Assembly: GCA_047636495.1 (NCBI GenBank)
Contig: JBLILH010000011.1
Span: 1-64,000, forward strand
Source of the DNA: Endobugula sp047636495
GTDB taxonomy: Bacteria; Pseudomonadota; Gammaproteobacteria; Pseudomonadales; Cellvibrionaceae
DNA: 64,000 bases
Direction of reading: 5' to 3'
The translations under genes were made by a program, and so were the position numbers. Shown here piece after piece: positions 8,779 through 17,839 of the stretch. Below the pieces are notes generated by a model. That model searched no databases. It saw only the letters and a program-made list of their open reading frames with translations, and was not told where the DNA came from. Numbering within the stretch: position 1 is the stretch's first letter; the number at the start of each line of letters is the position of its first letter.

Positions 8779-9942
8779 TTATGCCGTTACAGTGTTGTCG
8801 ACGATTACGGTCTTTTCTAGCTCAGCAGTAATGTACTTTTCATCCAGCTCTTTACCAATAAACACCAGCTGTGTTTTGCGTGCTTCTTCAACCGCCCACG
8901 GGCGGTCAAAATGAGTGTCAATACGTTCGCCGACGGCTTGTAATACTTGGCGCATTGGTTTGTTAGGGATGGCAATAAATCCTTTAGCGCGATAAATACG
9001 ATAAGTGCTGAGCAACTCTTTTAATGTTGTCTGCAGCTGTCCACTATCGGTTTCGCCTAGGGTGATCACAAACGAATCAAAATGATCATGGGCATGATCG
9101 TGATGTCCACCATGGGCATGATGATGGTCGTGATGATTGTGTACGTGATTAATTTTTTCTTCCGCTGCAGCTTCAATACCGATAAGGACATTGAGTGGCG
9201 CATCGCCATGGCTGATATATGCCGTTTTTACGCTGCTAGGCACTTTGCTGTCAATGATATTGCTAACGGCTTCTCGTTGGTCATCGGTCAGTAAATCATT
9301 TTTGCTCACGACGACGATATCGGCAGCGCTTAATTGATCGTCCAGCAGTTCTTGCAAGCTAGGATCGTGATTCAGCCCTTCATCTTGTAGGCGCTGTTGC
9401 TGTACTTTATCAACATCGTGGGCAAAGCGGCCTGCGGCAACGGCAGGGCCGTCGATAACGGTAATGACCGCATCAACAGTGCAGTGTTGTTTTATTTCCG
9501 GCCAGTTAAATGCCTGAACTAATGGCTTGGGTAAGGCTAAGCCAGAAGTCTCAATGAGGATGTGGTCAATGTCGTCACGGCGGGCAACAAGCTCTTGCAT
9601 GACCGGTAAAAACTCTTCTTCAACTGTGCAACAAATACAGCCATTGGCGAGCTCATAAATACCGTTGTCGCCATTGTTGGTATTTGTGGAGCCACTTTCA
9701 TTGCCATCATCGCAATCTAATGGGCAGTTGCGGAGTACATCGGCATCAATATCCAACTCGCCAAATTCGTTAACGATGACGGCGATGCGTTTGCCGTGTG
9801 CTTGTTTTAATATATTAGAGAGTAAAGTGGTTTTACCGCTGCCTAGAAAGCCGGTGACCACTGTTGCGGGAATTTTATCAAATGACTTTTTTGGACTTGT
9901 TGGATTTTCTGATATTAGTGGCTTTGATTGTTCGGATTGCAT
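8779..9942 (-). CDS. cobW: CobW-type GTPase metallochaperone
   Basis: CobW belongs to the G3E GTPases of the COG0523 family and is thought to deliver cobalt to the cobaltochelatase. The 387-residue product has Walker A GFLGSGKTTLL at residues 31-41, NEFGELDIDADVL at 58-70, the metal-binding GCICC at 101-105, and SKNDLL at 213-218 in the place of NKxD. A His-rich loop at residues 266-287 precedes the CobW C-terminal domain and is a likely metal-collecting arm. An Asn/Gly/Ser-rich insert lies near 80-95, just before the CxCC motif. It is the first gene of the operon, roughly 375 bases downstream of the cobalamin riboswitch. AAGGAG lies just before the ATG. Confidence 0.95.
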   Translation of the reverse strand: MQSEQSKPLISENPTSPKKSFDKIPATVVTGFLGSGKTTLLSNILKQAHGKRIAVIVNEFGELDIDADVLRNCPLDCDDGNESGSTNTNNGDNGIYELANGCICCTVEEEFLPVMQELVARRDDIDHILIETSGLALPKPLVQAFNWPEIKQHCTVDAVITVIDGPAVAAGRFAHDVDKVQQQRLQDEGLNHDPSLQELLDDQLSAADIVVVSKNDLLTDDQREAVSNIIDSKVPSSVKTAYISHGDAPLNVLIGIEAAAEEKINHVHNHHDHHHAHGGHHDHAHDHFDSFVITLGETDSGQLQTTLKELLSTYRIYRAKGFIAIPNKPMRQVLQAVGERIDTHFDRPWAVEEARKTQLVFIGKELDEKYITAELEKTVIVDNTVTA

Positions 9943-10315
9943 ACGTCAACTCCTTGCTCAAGGCTTTTGCCATAAAAGGCCGCCGAGAGTATGTTAAAAA
10001 ACGAAAAAGAGTGCGGCGGTGTGCAATGTGCAAGGGTAGGCTGGATCGCGAGCAACGCCGCTAGGAATGCAAGACGTAAAAAGTAACATAGGCAATACAG
10101 GTATTGCAGATATCCAGATAAAATAGCATTGGCTATGATTAGATAGTTATTCGTGCCTTAACATCTATATGCCCGCTAACGCAACGTTAACGACCATACT
10201 GTCCGTGGCTGTTTAATGTCTATCCGGTGCTTATCTTTGCTTTTTACGCTTACTTTCTATGCTTTTTCTTTGAACCAATCTACCCCGATTGCACACCCCG
10301 ACCATCAGGTTTATT
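9943..10315 (-). other. Long 5' leader of cobW between riboswitch and start codon
   Basis: This stretch holds no convincing gene. It carries the expression platform of the cobalamin riboswitch and the cobW ribosome-binding site near 9948. A small inverted repeat around 10177-10193 contains AACGTTAACG and could form a hairpin, but it has no T-run. The length of the leader is unusual. Confidence 0.6.
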
Positions 10316-10448
10316 GATTAAGGCAGGTCTACTGGCTATCAGCTCAGTCGCTACCGCGTCCTTCCCAGAAAATATCCAGTGGATGCAGGCGGTTAGCTCG
10401 CTGATTACAGTTGCGGGGACAGCTGCCGTGAGGCATTCCCTATTAATC
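10316..10448 (-). promoter_or_regulatory. Cobalamin (AdoCbl-type) riboswitch
   Basis: Read on the minus strand, the segment has the ordered consensus blocks of cobalamin riboswitches. A GATTAA (10443-10448) pairs with TTAATC (10316-10321) as the closing stem. GGGAAT comes first, then GTCCCCGCAACTG (10408-10420), then CCACTGG, then GGGAAGG, and finally the B12 box AGCCAGTAGACCTGCC (10322-10337). It controls the operon beginning with cobW by binding cobalamin and shutting off expression. About 375 bases of leader lie between it and the cobW start. I did not find a clear intrinsic terminator there, so control could be at translation or by Rho. Confidence 0.95.
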
Positions 10449-10611
10449 TCTCTTGTTTTCAAGTGACAAGTTAAGAGAACCGTTAATCAAGTCGCCATTG
10501 TAAAGAAAATAGGCACTGAATAGAAAGGATTAAGTTGTATAATTACCATACCGATGAAGCGATTACGCATTGCCGTCAACAATCAATACTATTATGAAGA
10601 GTTACTCTGTT

Positions 10612-10980
10612 ATGAACGACTTGAACAACAACCATGAAGAAAATTACCACCTGTTCTTTGAAGATGCCGTGAACACTGGCTGCGTCTGGGGTTTGCAGCA
10701 TGAAGATGGTAGTTGGGCTTTATCGGCATCGGAAAAATATCCAGAAACCAATGTCATGCCCTTTTGGTCGCAGCCAGAGTTTGCTCAATGCCATGTCAAT
10801 GATGATTGGCAAGGGCATGAAGTGGTGGCGATTTCTTTAGAGGAGTTTATGGATGACTGGTTAACCGGAATGCATACTGATGTTGTGTTAGTCGGTGTCA
10901 ACTGGGATGCAGAACTAGAAGGCGAAGAATACGAGCCACTTGATATACTGCATACATTTGAAGGTGATTACTTATCGTAG
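10612..10980 (+). CDS. DUF2750 family protein
   Basis: The product is a small acidic cytoplasmic protein of about 122 residues. It matches the DUF2750 pattern: an N-terminal YHLFFEDAVNTGCVWGLQ, then EDGSWALS, then MPFWSQPEFAQCHVNDDWQGHE and ISLEEFMDDWLTGM. These proteins have no known function and are common in gammaproteobacteria. The ATG at 10612 is preferred because GAAGAG lies about ten bases upstream. An earlier in-frame ATG (10594) and TTG (10570) lack such a site. It stands alone, divergent from the cobalamin operon. Confidence 0.75.
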   Translation: MNDLNNNHEENYHLFFEDAVNTGCVWGLQHEDGSWALSASEKYPETNVMPFWSQPEFAQCHVNDDWQGHEVVAISLEEFMDDWLTGMHTDVVLVGVNWDAELEGEEYEPLDILHTFEGDYLS

Positions 10981-11091
10981 TGTCTGGTCTTTCTATGAGT
11001 AGCATATTTTATGATAATATTAACGCCATTTTATTTTGAGCTATTCTAGTGGGTGGTGTTTTTATCGATAGATTAATAGAGGGAAAAAGCC

Positions 11092-11853
11092 ATGACTGGT
11101 AGAGCTATTCGTAATGTCACCGTAAAACACAAACAATGGTTAACGCCCCACATGTTACGTATTATATTATCCGGCGACGCACTAAGTGATTTCCCCGCTA
11201 ATTTTGAAAGTGGCTATGTCAAACTACGTTTTTTAAGTCAGGAATTAGCCCCGTCGATGAACGAAAAACCTCTTGTGCGTTCCTACACTATTCGTGCTTT
11301 TGATCAAGAAGAGTGCGAGCTCACTATCGATTTTTTGAGTCACGGCGATAATGGCCCAGCATCTGCGTGGGCTTTGGCATGTAACGCGGGTGACAAGATT
11401 AATATTGATGGGCCAGGTGCAGCAAAGCTGATTAATATGGACGCCGATTGGTTTTTTCTGGCGGGTGATATGACGGCGTTACCTGCGATGAGTGTTAATT
11501 TAGAAAAATTACCGCCTACGGCGATAGGCTATGCAGTGATCGAAGTGTTGTCAGAAGAAGATGAATTGCCAATGAGTGTTCCTGAAGGTGTTTCAGTACA
11601 CTGGGTGATTAACGCGCACCCTGATATCCCGAATACGTTACTTGTTGATAAAATACGTTCGATGCCTTGGCAAGACGGTGAAGTGTCTGTTTGGGTAGCG
11701 AGTGAATTTTCTACAATGAAGAGTTGCCGGCAATATTTTAAAATAGAACGGAAATTGAATAAAAATAATATGTACATTAGTAGTTACTGGAAAATGGGTG
11801 ACACTGATGAAGGGCATAAGAAAGCTAAAAAAATAGATGCCGAACTTATTTGA
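11092..11853 (+). CDS. Siderophore-interacting protein, FAD-dependent ferric-siderophore reductase
   Basis: The 253-residue protein belongs to the ViuB/YqjH siderophore-interacting family, which reduces ferric siderophores in the cytoplasm with NAD(P)H through FAD. The FAD-binding domain has the marker RSYTIR at residues 63-68, followed by LTIDFLSHGDNGPASAWA. The C-terminal NAD-binding domain has FLAGDMTALPAM and WVASEFSTMKSCRQYF. GAGGGA just before the ATG is a good ribosome-binding site. An AT-rich stretch with GATAAT near 11011 might be part of a Fur site, which is only a guess. No siderophore receptor or synthesis gene is nearby. Confidence 0.88.
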   Translation: MTGRAIRNVTVKHKQWLTPHMLRIILSGDALSDFPANFESGYVKLRFLSQELAPSMNEKPLVRSYTIRAFDQEECELTIDFLSHGDNGPASAWALACNAGDKINIDGPGAAKLINMDADWFFLAGDMTALPAMSVNLEKLPPTAIGYAVIEVLSEEDELPMSVPEGVSVHWVINAHPDIPNTLLVDKIRSMPWQDGEVSVWVASEFSTMKSCRQYFKIERKLNKNNMYISSYWKMGDTDEGHKKAKKIDAELI

Positions 11854-12301
11854 TTAAAATATAGTTATTAAAACGTGTGAAAAAATAAAAATTGACCGAT
11901 AGTTTTTTTTGACAAGATGATTATTTATAGCCACAGATTTTGCCAACGTGCGGTCATCAATAGTAATAAAAGCAGGGTATTTCAAATGATTCTACTGTTT
12001 TGTTATATAACACTCGTTTTCTATTCTGAAATGTCATTAAAAGTGAGGGTTAACTATTTTTTACTTGAATAATATAGGTGTAACGTATTATCGTAGACTG
12101 CGACCTTAGGGTATTTGTAAGCTGCGCAGCAAAAGCTTGCAGTTAAGATGAGCGCCAATGGTGATCTTTATTGTTTTCTCGCCATCTTTAATGGGTTTTA
12201 TATATAAAAATATGGATGCTTAGCAGTGAAGGTTAAATAAGCGTTCCTTTAATCGTGAATGGCGGAATATGTTAAATTATTAACATATAAACACAATTAT
12301 T
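11854..12301. other. AT-rich intergenic region without a recognised gene
   Basis: This 448-base stretch before the AraC-type gene is AT-rich and has stops in all frames. An imperfect inverted repeat around 12117-12144 (TGTAAGCT and AGCTTGCA arms) is the only structure noticed. The regulator promoter must lie here. Confidence 0.5.
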
Positions 12302-13099
12302 ATGATTCAGAATAACGATATTTTCGCAAGAACTTCTCATCTGTCAGCCCAGGCTGGCTCGCATAAGCATGAACACCACCAGATTATTATCGGTATTGCG
12401 GGTGAAGCCAAGTTTGAAATAGAAGGTCTTGGTGGGAAAGTGGATGGGTATTCAGGATGCATTGTCCCGTCTAATGAGAAGCACAGCTTTACTGGGGGTA
12501 GTGATAATAATGTTTTCCTATTAGATGTGGGCAAAGATTTGATAGAGGGTAATAACTTGCACGGCGAGTCAGATGAAGGTCTGCGCCGTTTATTTGATTC
12601 TCGCCGCTACTTTTCTATCGATCAGCAAATGCATTTAATGCTGTTTTCTCTCGCAAGCGAAATGAAATCTTACGGTGACGACCCATCTTTTAAGCCGCTA
12701 GTGGCAGAGTTAGTACTGCGTAGTTTATCTAACCGCTTGTCCGGCAATGCGGCAACTATCGAGCATAGAATACACGGAGACAGGTTGGATTTGAATCTCA
12801 TCCAACAATATATTCATGCGCATATCGCCGATAAGATTCAGGTGTCCGAATTGGCGCAAGTATGCGATTTAAGTGCTAGCCATTTTTATCAAAAATTCCG
12901 TGACAAAACCGGAATATCCCCTCATCAATTCCTCATACTAGAACGAGTTAAGGTGGCTAAATTTTTATTGGGGAATACCAATAAAAATTTAATCGATATC
13001 TGTTTTTCCCTTGGTTTTTCTAGCCAAAGTGCTTTTACTAATACTTTCACCAAAAAAGTAGGTTGCTCGCCGAGTCAATATCGTAACAGCGTAAGATAG
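12302..13099 (+). CDS. AraC-family transcriptional regulator (candidate proline-catabolism activator)
   Basis: The 265-residue product has an N-terminal cupin-like sensor domain with the histidine cluster HKHEHHQ near residues 21-27. A C-terminal AraC/XylS DNA-binding domain with two helix-turn-helix units follows, spanning about residues 170-265 (IQVSELAQVCDLSASHFYQKFRD and ICFSLGFSSQSAFTNTFTKKVG). It lies 217 bases upstream of putA on the same strand. That PutA lacks the usual self-regulatory domain, as in Pseudomonas, where the AraC-type PruR activates putA. A PruR-like role is therefore likely but inferred. No Shine-Dalgarno sequence is visible before the ATG. Confidence 0.85.
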   Translation: MIQNNDIFARTSHLSAQAGSHKHEHHQIIIGIAGEAKFEIEGLGGKVDGYSGCIVPSNEKHSFTGGSDNNVFLLDVGKDLIEGNNLHGESDEGLRRLFDSRRYFSIDQQMHLMLFSLASEMKSYGDDPSFKPLVAELVLRSLSNRLSGNAATIEHRIHGDRLDLNLIQQYIHAHIADKIQVSELAQVCDLSASHFYQKFRDKTGISPHQFLILERVKVAKFLLGNTNKNLIDICFSLGFSSQSAFTNTFTKKVGCSPSQYRNSVR

Positions 13100-13316
13100 T
13101 GTATTTTTGCAAGCACTATAGTGAAAACTTACACGGCCTCTAATAGTTTTTTATCTACCCCCTTGTTTCTCAAGGTTTTTCTTCCTTAATCGTTAGATAT
13201 TTTCACTAGCAGGTTAATTTAGTTGCATACTTTTTTGCAAGTAATGCGTATTTTTATGCAATCTTCTTGATAAATATTGGCCGATACTTCACCACTAACG
13301 AGCAGGGTGTGAAAAT

Positions 13317-16300
13317 ATGAAGTCAGTTAATTGTTTATCTTTCGTTGAAGATTGGATCAAGCTTGATCACGATCAGTTGCTTTTAGAACTGTCGAAGAAT
13401 TATAGTGTTGACGAAGAAACGTGGATGAAGCGTCTTATCGCTGTTGCAGACCCATCGTCTCAGGAGATGTTAGAAATCAATTCTACTGCTCGTCCCTTAA
13501 TAGAGCAGACCCGCGTGAGTAAGAAAGGCGGGCACGTTGTTGATAAGCTGTTGCAAGAATACAGTTTGAGCGATGAGGACGGCGTTACATTAATGTGTTT
13601 ATCTGAAGCCTTGTTGCGGGTTCCCGACGCGGCAACACGTAACGCGCTGATCAAAGACAAGCTGACAGCCGCTGACTGGGGAGCCCATTTAGACGGTAAA
13701 AACAGCTTGTTTGTTAACGCATCAACCTGGGGGTTATTAATTGCTGGTCGATTTGTCAAAACGGGCGCAGTAAATCACGGCGATGCGGCTAACGGTCTGC
13801 AGCAATTACTTTACAAGTGTGGCGCGCCTACACTGCGTGCCGCAATGAAAGTAGCGATGCAGATTATCGGTGAATATTTTGTGCTAGGTCAGACTATTCA
13901 AGAAGCCAGTAAGCGCTCTATTCCTTTTTGTAGGGAAGGCTGTAAATATTCTTTCGATATGCTGGGTGAGGCGGCGCACACGCGCAAAGATGCTAAGCGT
14001 TATTTAGATAGCTACTTGGATGCGCTTGATAAAATGGCCGGCAATGCTAGGTCCCGTCCGGAAACGGGGGACGGGCATACGCTATCCATTAAAATATCTG
14101 CGTTACATCCCCGATATGAGGAATCCCACAAAGAAGACACTCTTCCCGAATTGGTCGAAATTGTAAAAACGATTGTTAAAAAAGCAAGGTCTTATAATAT
14201 CGGTATTACTGTTGATGCCGAAGAAGCTGACCGTCTAGAATTATCATTAGAGTTATTCAAGCAAGTCTATAGTTCTGATGTGTCCAAGGGTTGGGGTAAC
14301 TTTGGCTTAGTGGTTCAGGCATATTCCAAGCGTGCTTTACACATGCTTTGCTGGATTACCTCTGCCGCCAAAACGCAGGGCGATGAAATTCCCGTACGTT
14401 TGGTGAAGGGAGCATATTGGGATACGGAAATTAAAATTTGTCAGCAGTTAGGCATTGATAGCTATCCCGTATTTACTCGCAAAGAGTCTACCGATACTTC
14501 TTTTTTGGCGTGTGCTCGGTACTTATTGTCTGATTATACAAAAGGCTTTATTTATCCTCAGTTTGCCAGTCATAACGCACAAACCATCGGCGGTGTTCTG
14601 GCTATGGCGGGTGATCGCGCATTTGAATTTCAGCGCTTGCATGGCATGGGCGAGGGTTTGTACGAATCGATAATGCATGCACATCCCAATGTAGGCATCA
14701 GAATTTATGCGCCAGTGGGCAGTCATGAAGACCTTCTCCCTTATCTCGTAAGGCGCCTGTTGGAAAACGGTGCCAACGGGTCTTTTGTACACAAGCTACA
14801 AGACGCCACTGTGCCTGTTGATGAGTTGATAGTGCACCCTACCAAGCTACTAATGACACGTGCCAGCATCGTGAATCCACATATTCCATTGCCCGGTAAT
14901 ATTTTTAACGACCGCGATAATTCAAAAGGGATTAATTTGCATATCGCTTCACAGAGGACGCCTTTAATGAACGCTATCAAAAAATATAACGATGCCCAGT
15001 GGTCAGCCAAACCTATTCTTGGGGAGTCTGGTTCAGACGGTGGCGCTAGTCATTCAGTGCAGGTTGTTAGCCCTTACGATAATAATTTGAAAGTAGGTTC
15101 TGTGGTCCACGCTGACGAGGAAATGGCGGCCGACGCACTCGTAACAGCAAAAGAAAGCTTTAATACATGGTCGTTAAGTGATGTTAAAGAGCGCGCAACC
15201 GCGTTAGAAAAAACCGCAGCATTGCTAGAAGATAACCGTGAAGAATTAATGGCTTTGTGTGTTCGCGAGGCAGGTAAGACACTGGATGATTCTATTGACG
15301 AGATTCGTGAAGCGGTAGATTTCTGCCGCTATTATGCGCAGCAAGCACGCGATATGTTTAATAAGCCCATCACCTTGCCTGGTCCTACAGGCGAGTTGAA
15401 CGAGCTGCATTATGAAGGCCGTGGTGTATTTGTTTGTATTAGTCCATGGAACTTCCCGTTAGCTATATTTGTGGGTCAGGTTGCGGCGGCATTAGTAGCG
15501 GGTAATACCGTGATCGCGAAGCCAGCGGAGCAAACCAGTTTGATTGCTTATCGTGCAGTAGAAATGATGCACGAAGCTGGCGTCCCTAAAGGAGTGCTAC
15601 AGTTTTTGCCAGGACCAGGCGCCAAGCTAGGCGGTGTGTTGATGAAAAGTGCCGATGTCGCTGGGGTTGCCTTCACTGGATCTACCCCTACCGGGCGTAT
15701 TATTAATACCCAACTGGCTAATCGCCAGTCAGCGATCGCCACATTAGTCGCGGAAACGGGTGGTCTGAACGCTATGCTGGTTGATTCAACAGCGCTGCCA
15801 GAGCAGGTCGCGACGGACGTTATTCGTTCAGCATTCAGTTCTGCTGGGCAGCGTTGTTCAGCGTTGCGTGTACTTTATGTGCAAGACGATATCGCTGACC
15901 GAGTCATCGAATTGATCAAAGGTTCTATGGATGAGTTGACGTTAGGCTTCCCTGGTGATTATGCGACAGATATGGGCCCGGTGATTGATAAAGCTGCGCA
16001 AAGTAACCTGTTGTCTTATGTAGAAGAGATGAAAGGCGTGGCCAAGCAAGTTTATCAGGGCAATGCGCCAGAAGGATTTGAAAATGGCACGTTTGTTGTG
16101 CCAACCTTGATAGAGATTGACTCCATTAAGCAATTGAGCGACGAGAAATTTGGCCCGATTCTGCACGTGGCGCGCTTTGCTGCCTCAGAGATGGATCAGG
16201 TGTTAGAGGACATCAATGGTATGCAGTTTGGTTTGACCTTGGGCGTTCATTCGCGTAACAACACAACGTATCAGTACATTGCACGCCGTGCTCGTGTGGG

Positions 16301-16493
16301 CAATGTATACATTAATCGTGATCAGGTGGGTGCAGTGGTAGGTGTTAACCCATTCGGCGGGCGCGGCTTGTCTGGCACCGGTCCTAAGGCCGGAGGCCCT
16401 AATTATTTAACGCGCTTCATCACGGAAAAGACTATCTGTCTAAATACTGCGGCTATTGGTGGTAACGCCAGTTTGTTAGCGCCAGATACCTAG
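13317..16493 (+). CDS. putA: Bifunctional proline dehydrogenase / glutamate-semialdehyde dehydrogenase
   Basis: PutA oxidises proline to glutamate in two channelled steps at the inner face of the membrane. The 1058-residue protein starts directly with the alpha-helical arm domain and has no N-terminal ribbon-helix-helix, so it should not bind DNA. The FAD-dependent proline dehydrogenase barrel spans about residues 150-470 (IKISALHPRYEE, VRLVKGAYWDTEIK, EFQRLHGMGEGL). The aldehyde dehydrogenase domain spans about 590-1030 (SPWNFPLAIFVGQVAAALVAG, the catalytic Glu in VAETGGLNAM, and the catalytic Cys in SAGQRCSALR). This matches the roughly 1060-residue Pseudomonas-type PutA. The amino-acid transporter genes that follow suggest a nutrient-uptake locus. 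Confidence 0.96.
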   Translation: MKSVNCLSFVEDWIKLDHDQLLLELSKNYSVDEETWMKRLIAVADPSSQEMLEINSTARPLIEQTRVSKKGGHVVDKLLQEYSLSDEDGVTLMCLSEALLRVPDAATRNALIKDKLTAADWGAHLDGKNSLFVNASTWGLLIAGRFVKTGAVNHGDAANGLQQLLYKCGAPTLRAAMKVAMQIIGEYFVLGQTIQEASKRSIPFCREGCKYSFDMLGEAAHTRKDAKRYLDSYLDALDKMAGNARSRPETGDGHTLSIKISALHPRYEESHKEDTLPELVEIVKTIVKKARSYNIGITVDAEEADRLELSLELFKQVYSSDVSKGWGNFGLVVQAYSKRALHMLCWITSAAKTQGDEIPVRLVKGAYWDTEIKICQQLGIDSYPVFTRKESTDTSFLACARYLLSDYTKGFIYPQFASHNAQTIGGVLAMAGDRAFEFQRLHGMGEGLYESIMHAHPNVGIRIYAPVGSHEDLLPYLVRRLLENGANGSFVHKLQDATVPVDELIVHPTKLLMTRASIVNPHIPLPGNIFNDRDNSKGINLHIASQRTPLMNAIKKYNDAQWSAKPILGESGSDGGASHSVQVVSPYDNNLKVGSVVHADEEMAADALVTAKESFNTWSLSDVKERATALEKTAALLEDNREELMALCVREAGKTLDDSIDEIREAVDFCRYYAQQARDMFNKPITLPGPTGELNELHYEGRGVFVCISPWNFPLAIFVGQVAAALVAGNTVIAKPAEQTSLIAYRAVEMMHEAGVPKGVLQFLPGPGAKLGGVLMKSADVAGVAFTGSTPTGRIINTQLANRQSAIATLVAETGGLNAMLVDSTALPEQVATDVIRSAFSSAGQRCSALRVLYVQDDIADRVIELIKGSMDELTLGFPGDYATDMGPVIDKAAQSNLLSYVEEMKGVAKQVYQGNAPEGFENGTFVVPTLIEIDSIKQLSDEKFGPILHVARFAASEMDQVLEDINGMQFGLTLGVHSRNNTTYQYIARRARVGNVYINRDQVGAVVGVNPFGGRGLSGTGPKAGGPNYLTRFITEKTICLNTAAIGGNASLLAPDT

Positions 16494-16648
16494 GCATAAC
16501 AGAAAAACCGTAGTTTTAGAAAAACATTCGTAGAATATTGCAAGTGTAAATCGGCGGCTTTGATAGAGTAGGCCAGTCGCCTTTTGAAAATCTACTTATG
16601 AATATGGCCGATTAGGGTGATGGTGGCTTGTTTTATTGAGTCAATATT

Positions 16649-16686
16649 GTTTAAGTTAAGCAGTACCGTTTAAGTTAAGCAGTACC
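16649..16686. repeat. Perfect 19-base tandem duplication upstream of the binding-protein gene
   Basis: GTTTAAGTTAAGCAGTACC occurs twice head to tail at 16649-16667 and 16668-16686. It lies 50 bases before the start of the ABC binding protein, in the region expected to hold its promoter or an operator. Confidence 0.9.
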
Positions 16687-16735
16687 ATTATAAGAATAAA
16701 TACTAATAATTTTATAAACTAAAAAGGTGAAAAAC

Positions 16736-17560
16736 ATGAAAAGCAAATTTTTCAAAAAAGCACTGCTAGCTGCAAGCTTCGGTTTGTTAGCTTCTGGTAA
16801 CGTAGCAGCAGACAAATTAGATGACGTTTTGTCAAAAGGCAAAGTACGTTGTGGCGTTGTTCTTGATTTCCCACCAATGGGTTTTCGTGACAGCAACAAC
16901 GAAGCTGTAGGCATGGACGTTGATATGTGTGCAGACCTAGCAGAAGCAATGAACATCGAGTACGAAATAGTCGGTCTAACGTGGGCAGAGCGTATCCCTA
17001 GCTTGATCTCAGGTAAAATTGATGTAGCGATTGCTTCGTCCTCTGATACTCTTGAGCGTGCCCAGACTGTTGGTTTTACTATTCCTTATATGGTTTTCCA
17101 ATTCCAAGCATTGCTTTCCGATAAAGTAGAAGTAAATTCTTGGGAAGATCTTAAAGATTTGAACGTAGGTGCTGCTGTTGGTACCACGTACGAAAGTTCT
17201 TTCTTAGATTATAAAAAAGAGAACTGGGAAGGCGCAAAAGGCAAATATTCTTCTTTCCAGAGCGAAAATGAATCTTTCCTAGCGGTATCTCAAGGCCAAG
17301 TTAACGCGGTTATCGTTACTGATACGGCAGCGGCTAACGTGATGGCTTCTGGAAAATTTAAAGGTATTAAGCTAGGACCTGTTGCTCCTTTTGGTGCTGA
17401 TATCGTAGGTATGATGACACTGCGTAAGGAATTTGGATGGCTTAACTATTTGAACTTGTTTATTAACAGACAAGTACGTACTGGTCGTTTCCAAGAGCTT
17501 TATAGCAAATGGATCGGTGGTAAAGCTCCAAACATGACGGTTCCTGGAACTTACTACTAG
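16736..17560 (+). CDS. Amino-acid ABC transporter periplasmic binding protein
   Basis: The product is a 274-residue family 3 extracellular solute-binding protein for polar amino acids. It has a Sec signal peptide (KKALLAASFGLLASGNVAA, cleaved near residue 24). The mature protein begins with KLDDVLSKGKVRCGVVLDFPPMGFRD and continues with VGMDVDMCADLAEAM and IPSLISGKIDVAIASSSDTLERA, all typical of this family. The ATG at 16736 is chosen because AAAGGTGA lies just upstream; a GTG at 16727 falls inside that site. Two permease genes and an ATPase gene follow. A hairpin after the gene probably lets it be made in excess over the membrane parts. The substrate is unknown. Confidence 0.92.
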   Translation: MKSKFFKKALLAASFGLLASGNVAADKLDDVLSKGKVRCGVVLDFPPMGFRDSNNEAVGMDVDMCADLAEAMNIEYEIVGLTWAERIPSLISGKIDVAIASSSDTLERAQTVGFTIPYMVFQFQALLSDKVEVNSWEDLKDLNVGAAVGTTYESSFLDYKKENWEGAKGKYSSFQSENESFLAVSQGQVNAVIVTDTAAANVMASGKFKGIKLGPVAPFGADIVGMMTLRKEFGWLNYLNLFINRQVRTGRFQELYSKWIGGKAPNMTVPGTYY

Positions 17561-17589
17561 GTCGTCAGATCTGTTCGATGCAAATCGGT

Positions 17590-17620
17590 AGCGCACCTTA
17601 GGGTGCGTTATTTATTATTT
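17590..17620 (+). terminator. Hairpin with T-rich tail after the binding-protein gene
   Basis: CGCACC (17592-17597) and GGTGCG (17602-17607) pair across a TTAG loop, followed by TTATTTATTATTTTT. It looks like a Rho-independent terminator or attenuator between the binding protein and permease genes, as is common in ABC transporter operons. Confidence 0.75.
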
Positions 17621-17839
17621 TTCTAAGTATTGCAGAGTGTTATTACGCATGTTCTCTATGTGTATGGCTTTTTTCCAGTCTAGCACTATGCTTAACTTTT
17701 TCATTACGAACATGATAACAATAAATAGAGCGTCTACTTCCCCGTAGATAAAGAGCTCAATTTGCTTATCGTTAGTTATAGTTAAGTGAATCATAAGTAA
17801 TATTTACAATAATCTCAGTGATATTGTTAGGAGGTACCA

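Noticed and set aside
8519..8914. Open frame of 131 codons on the plus strand across the cobN-cobW junction
   Set aside because: It is antisense to two well-supported genes and lacks a ribosome-binding site.
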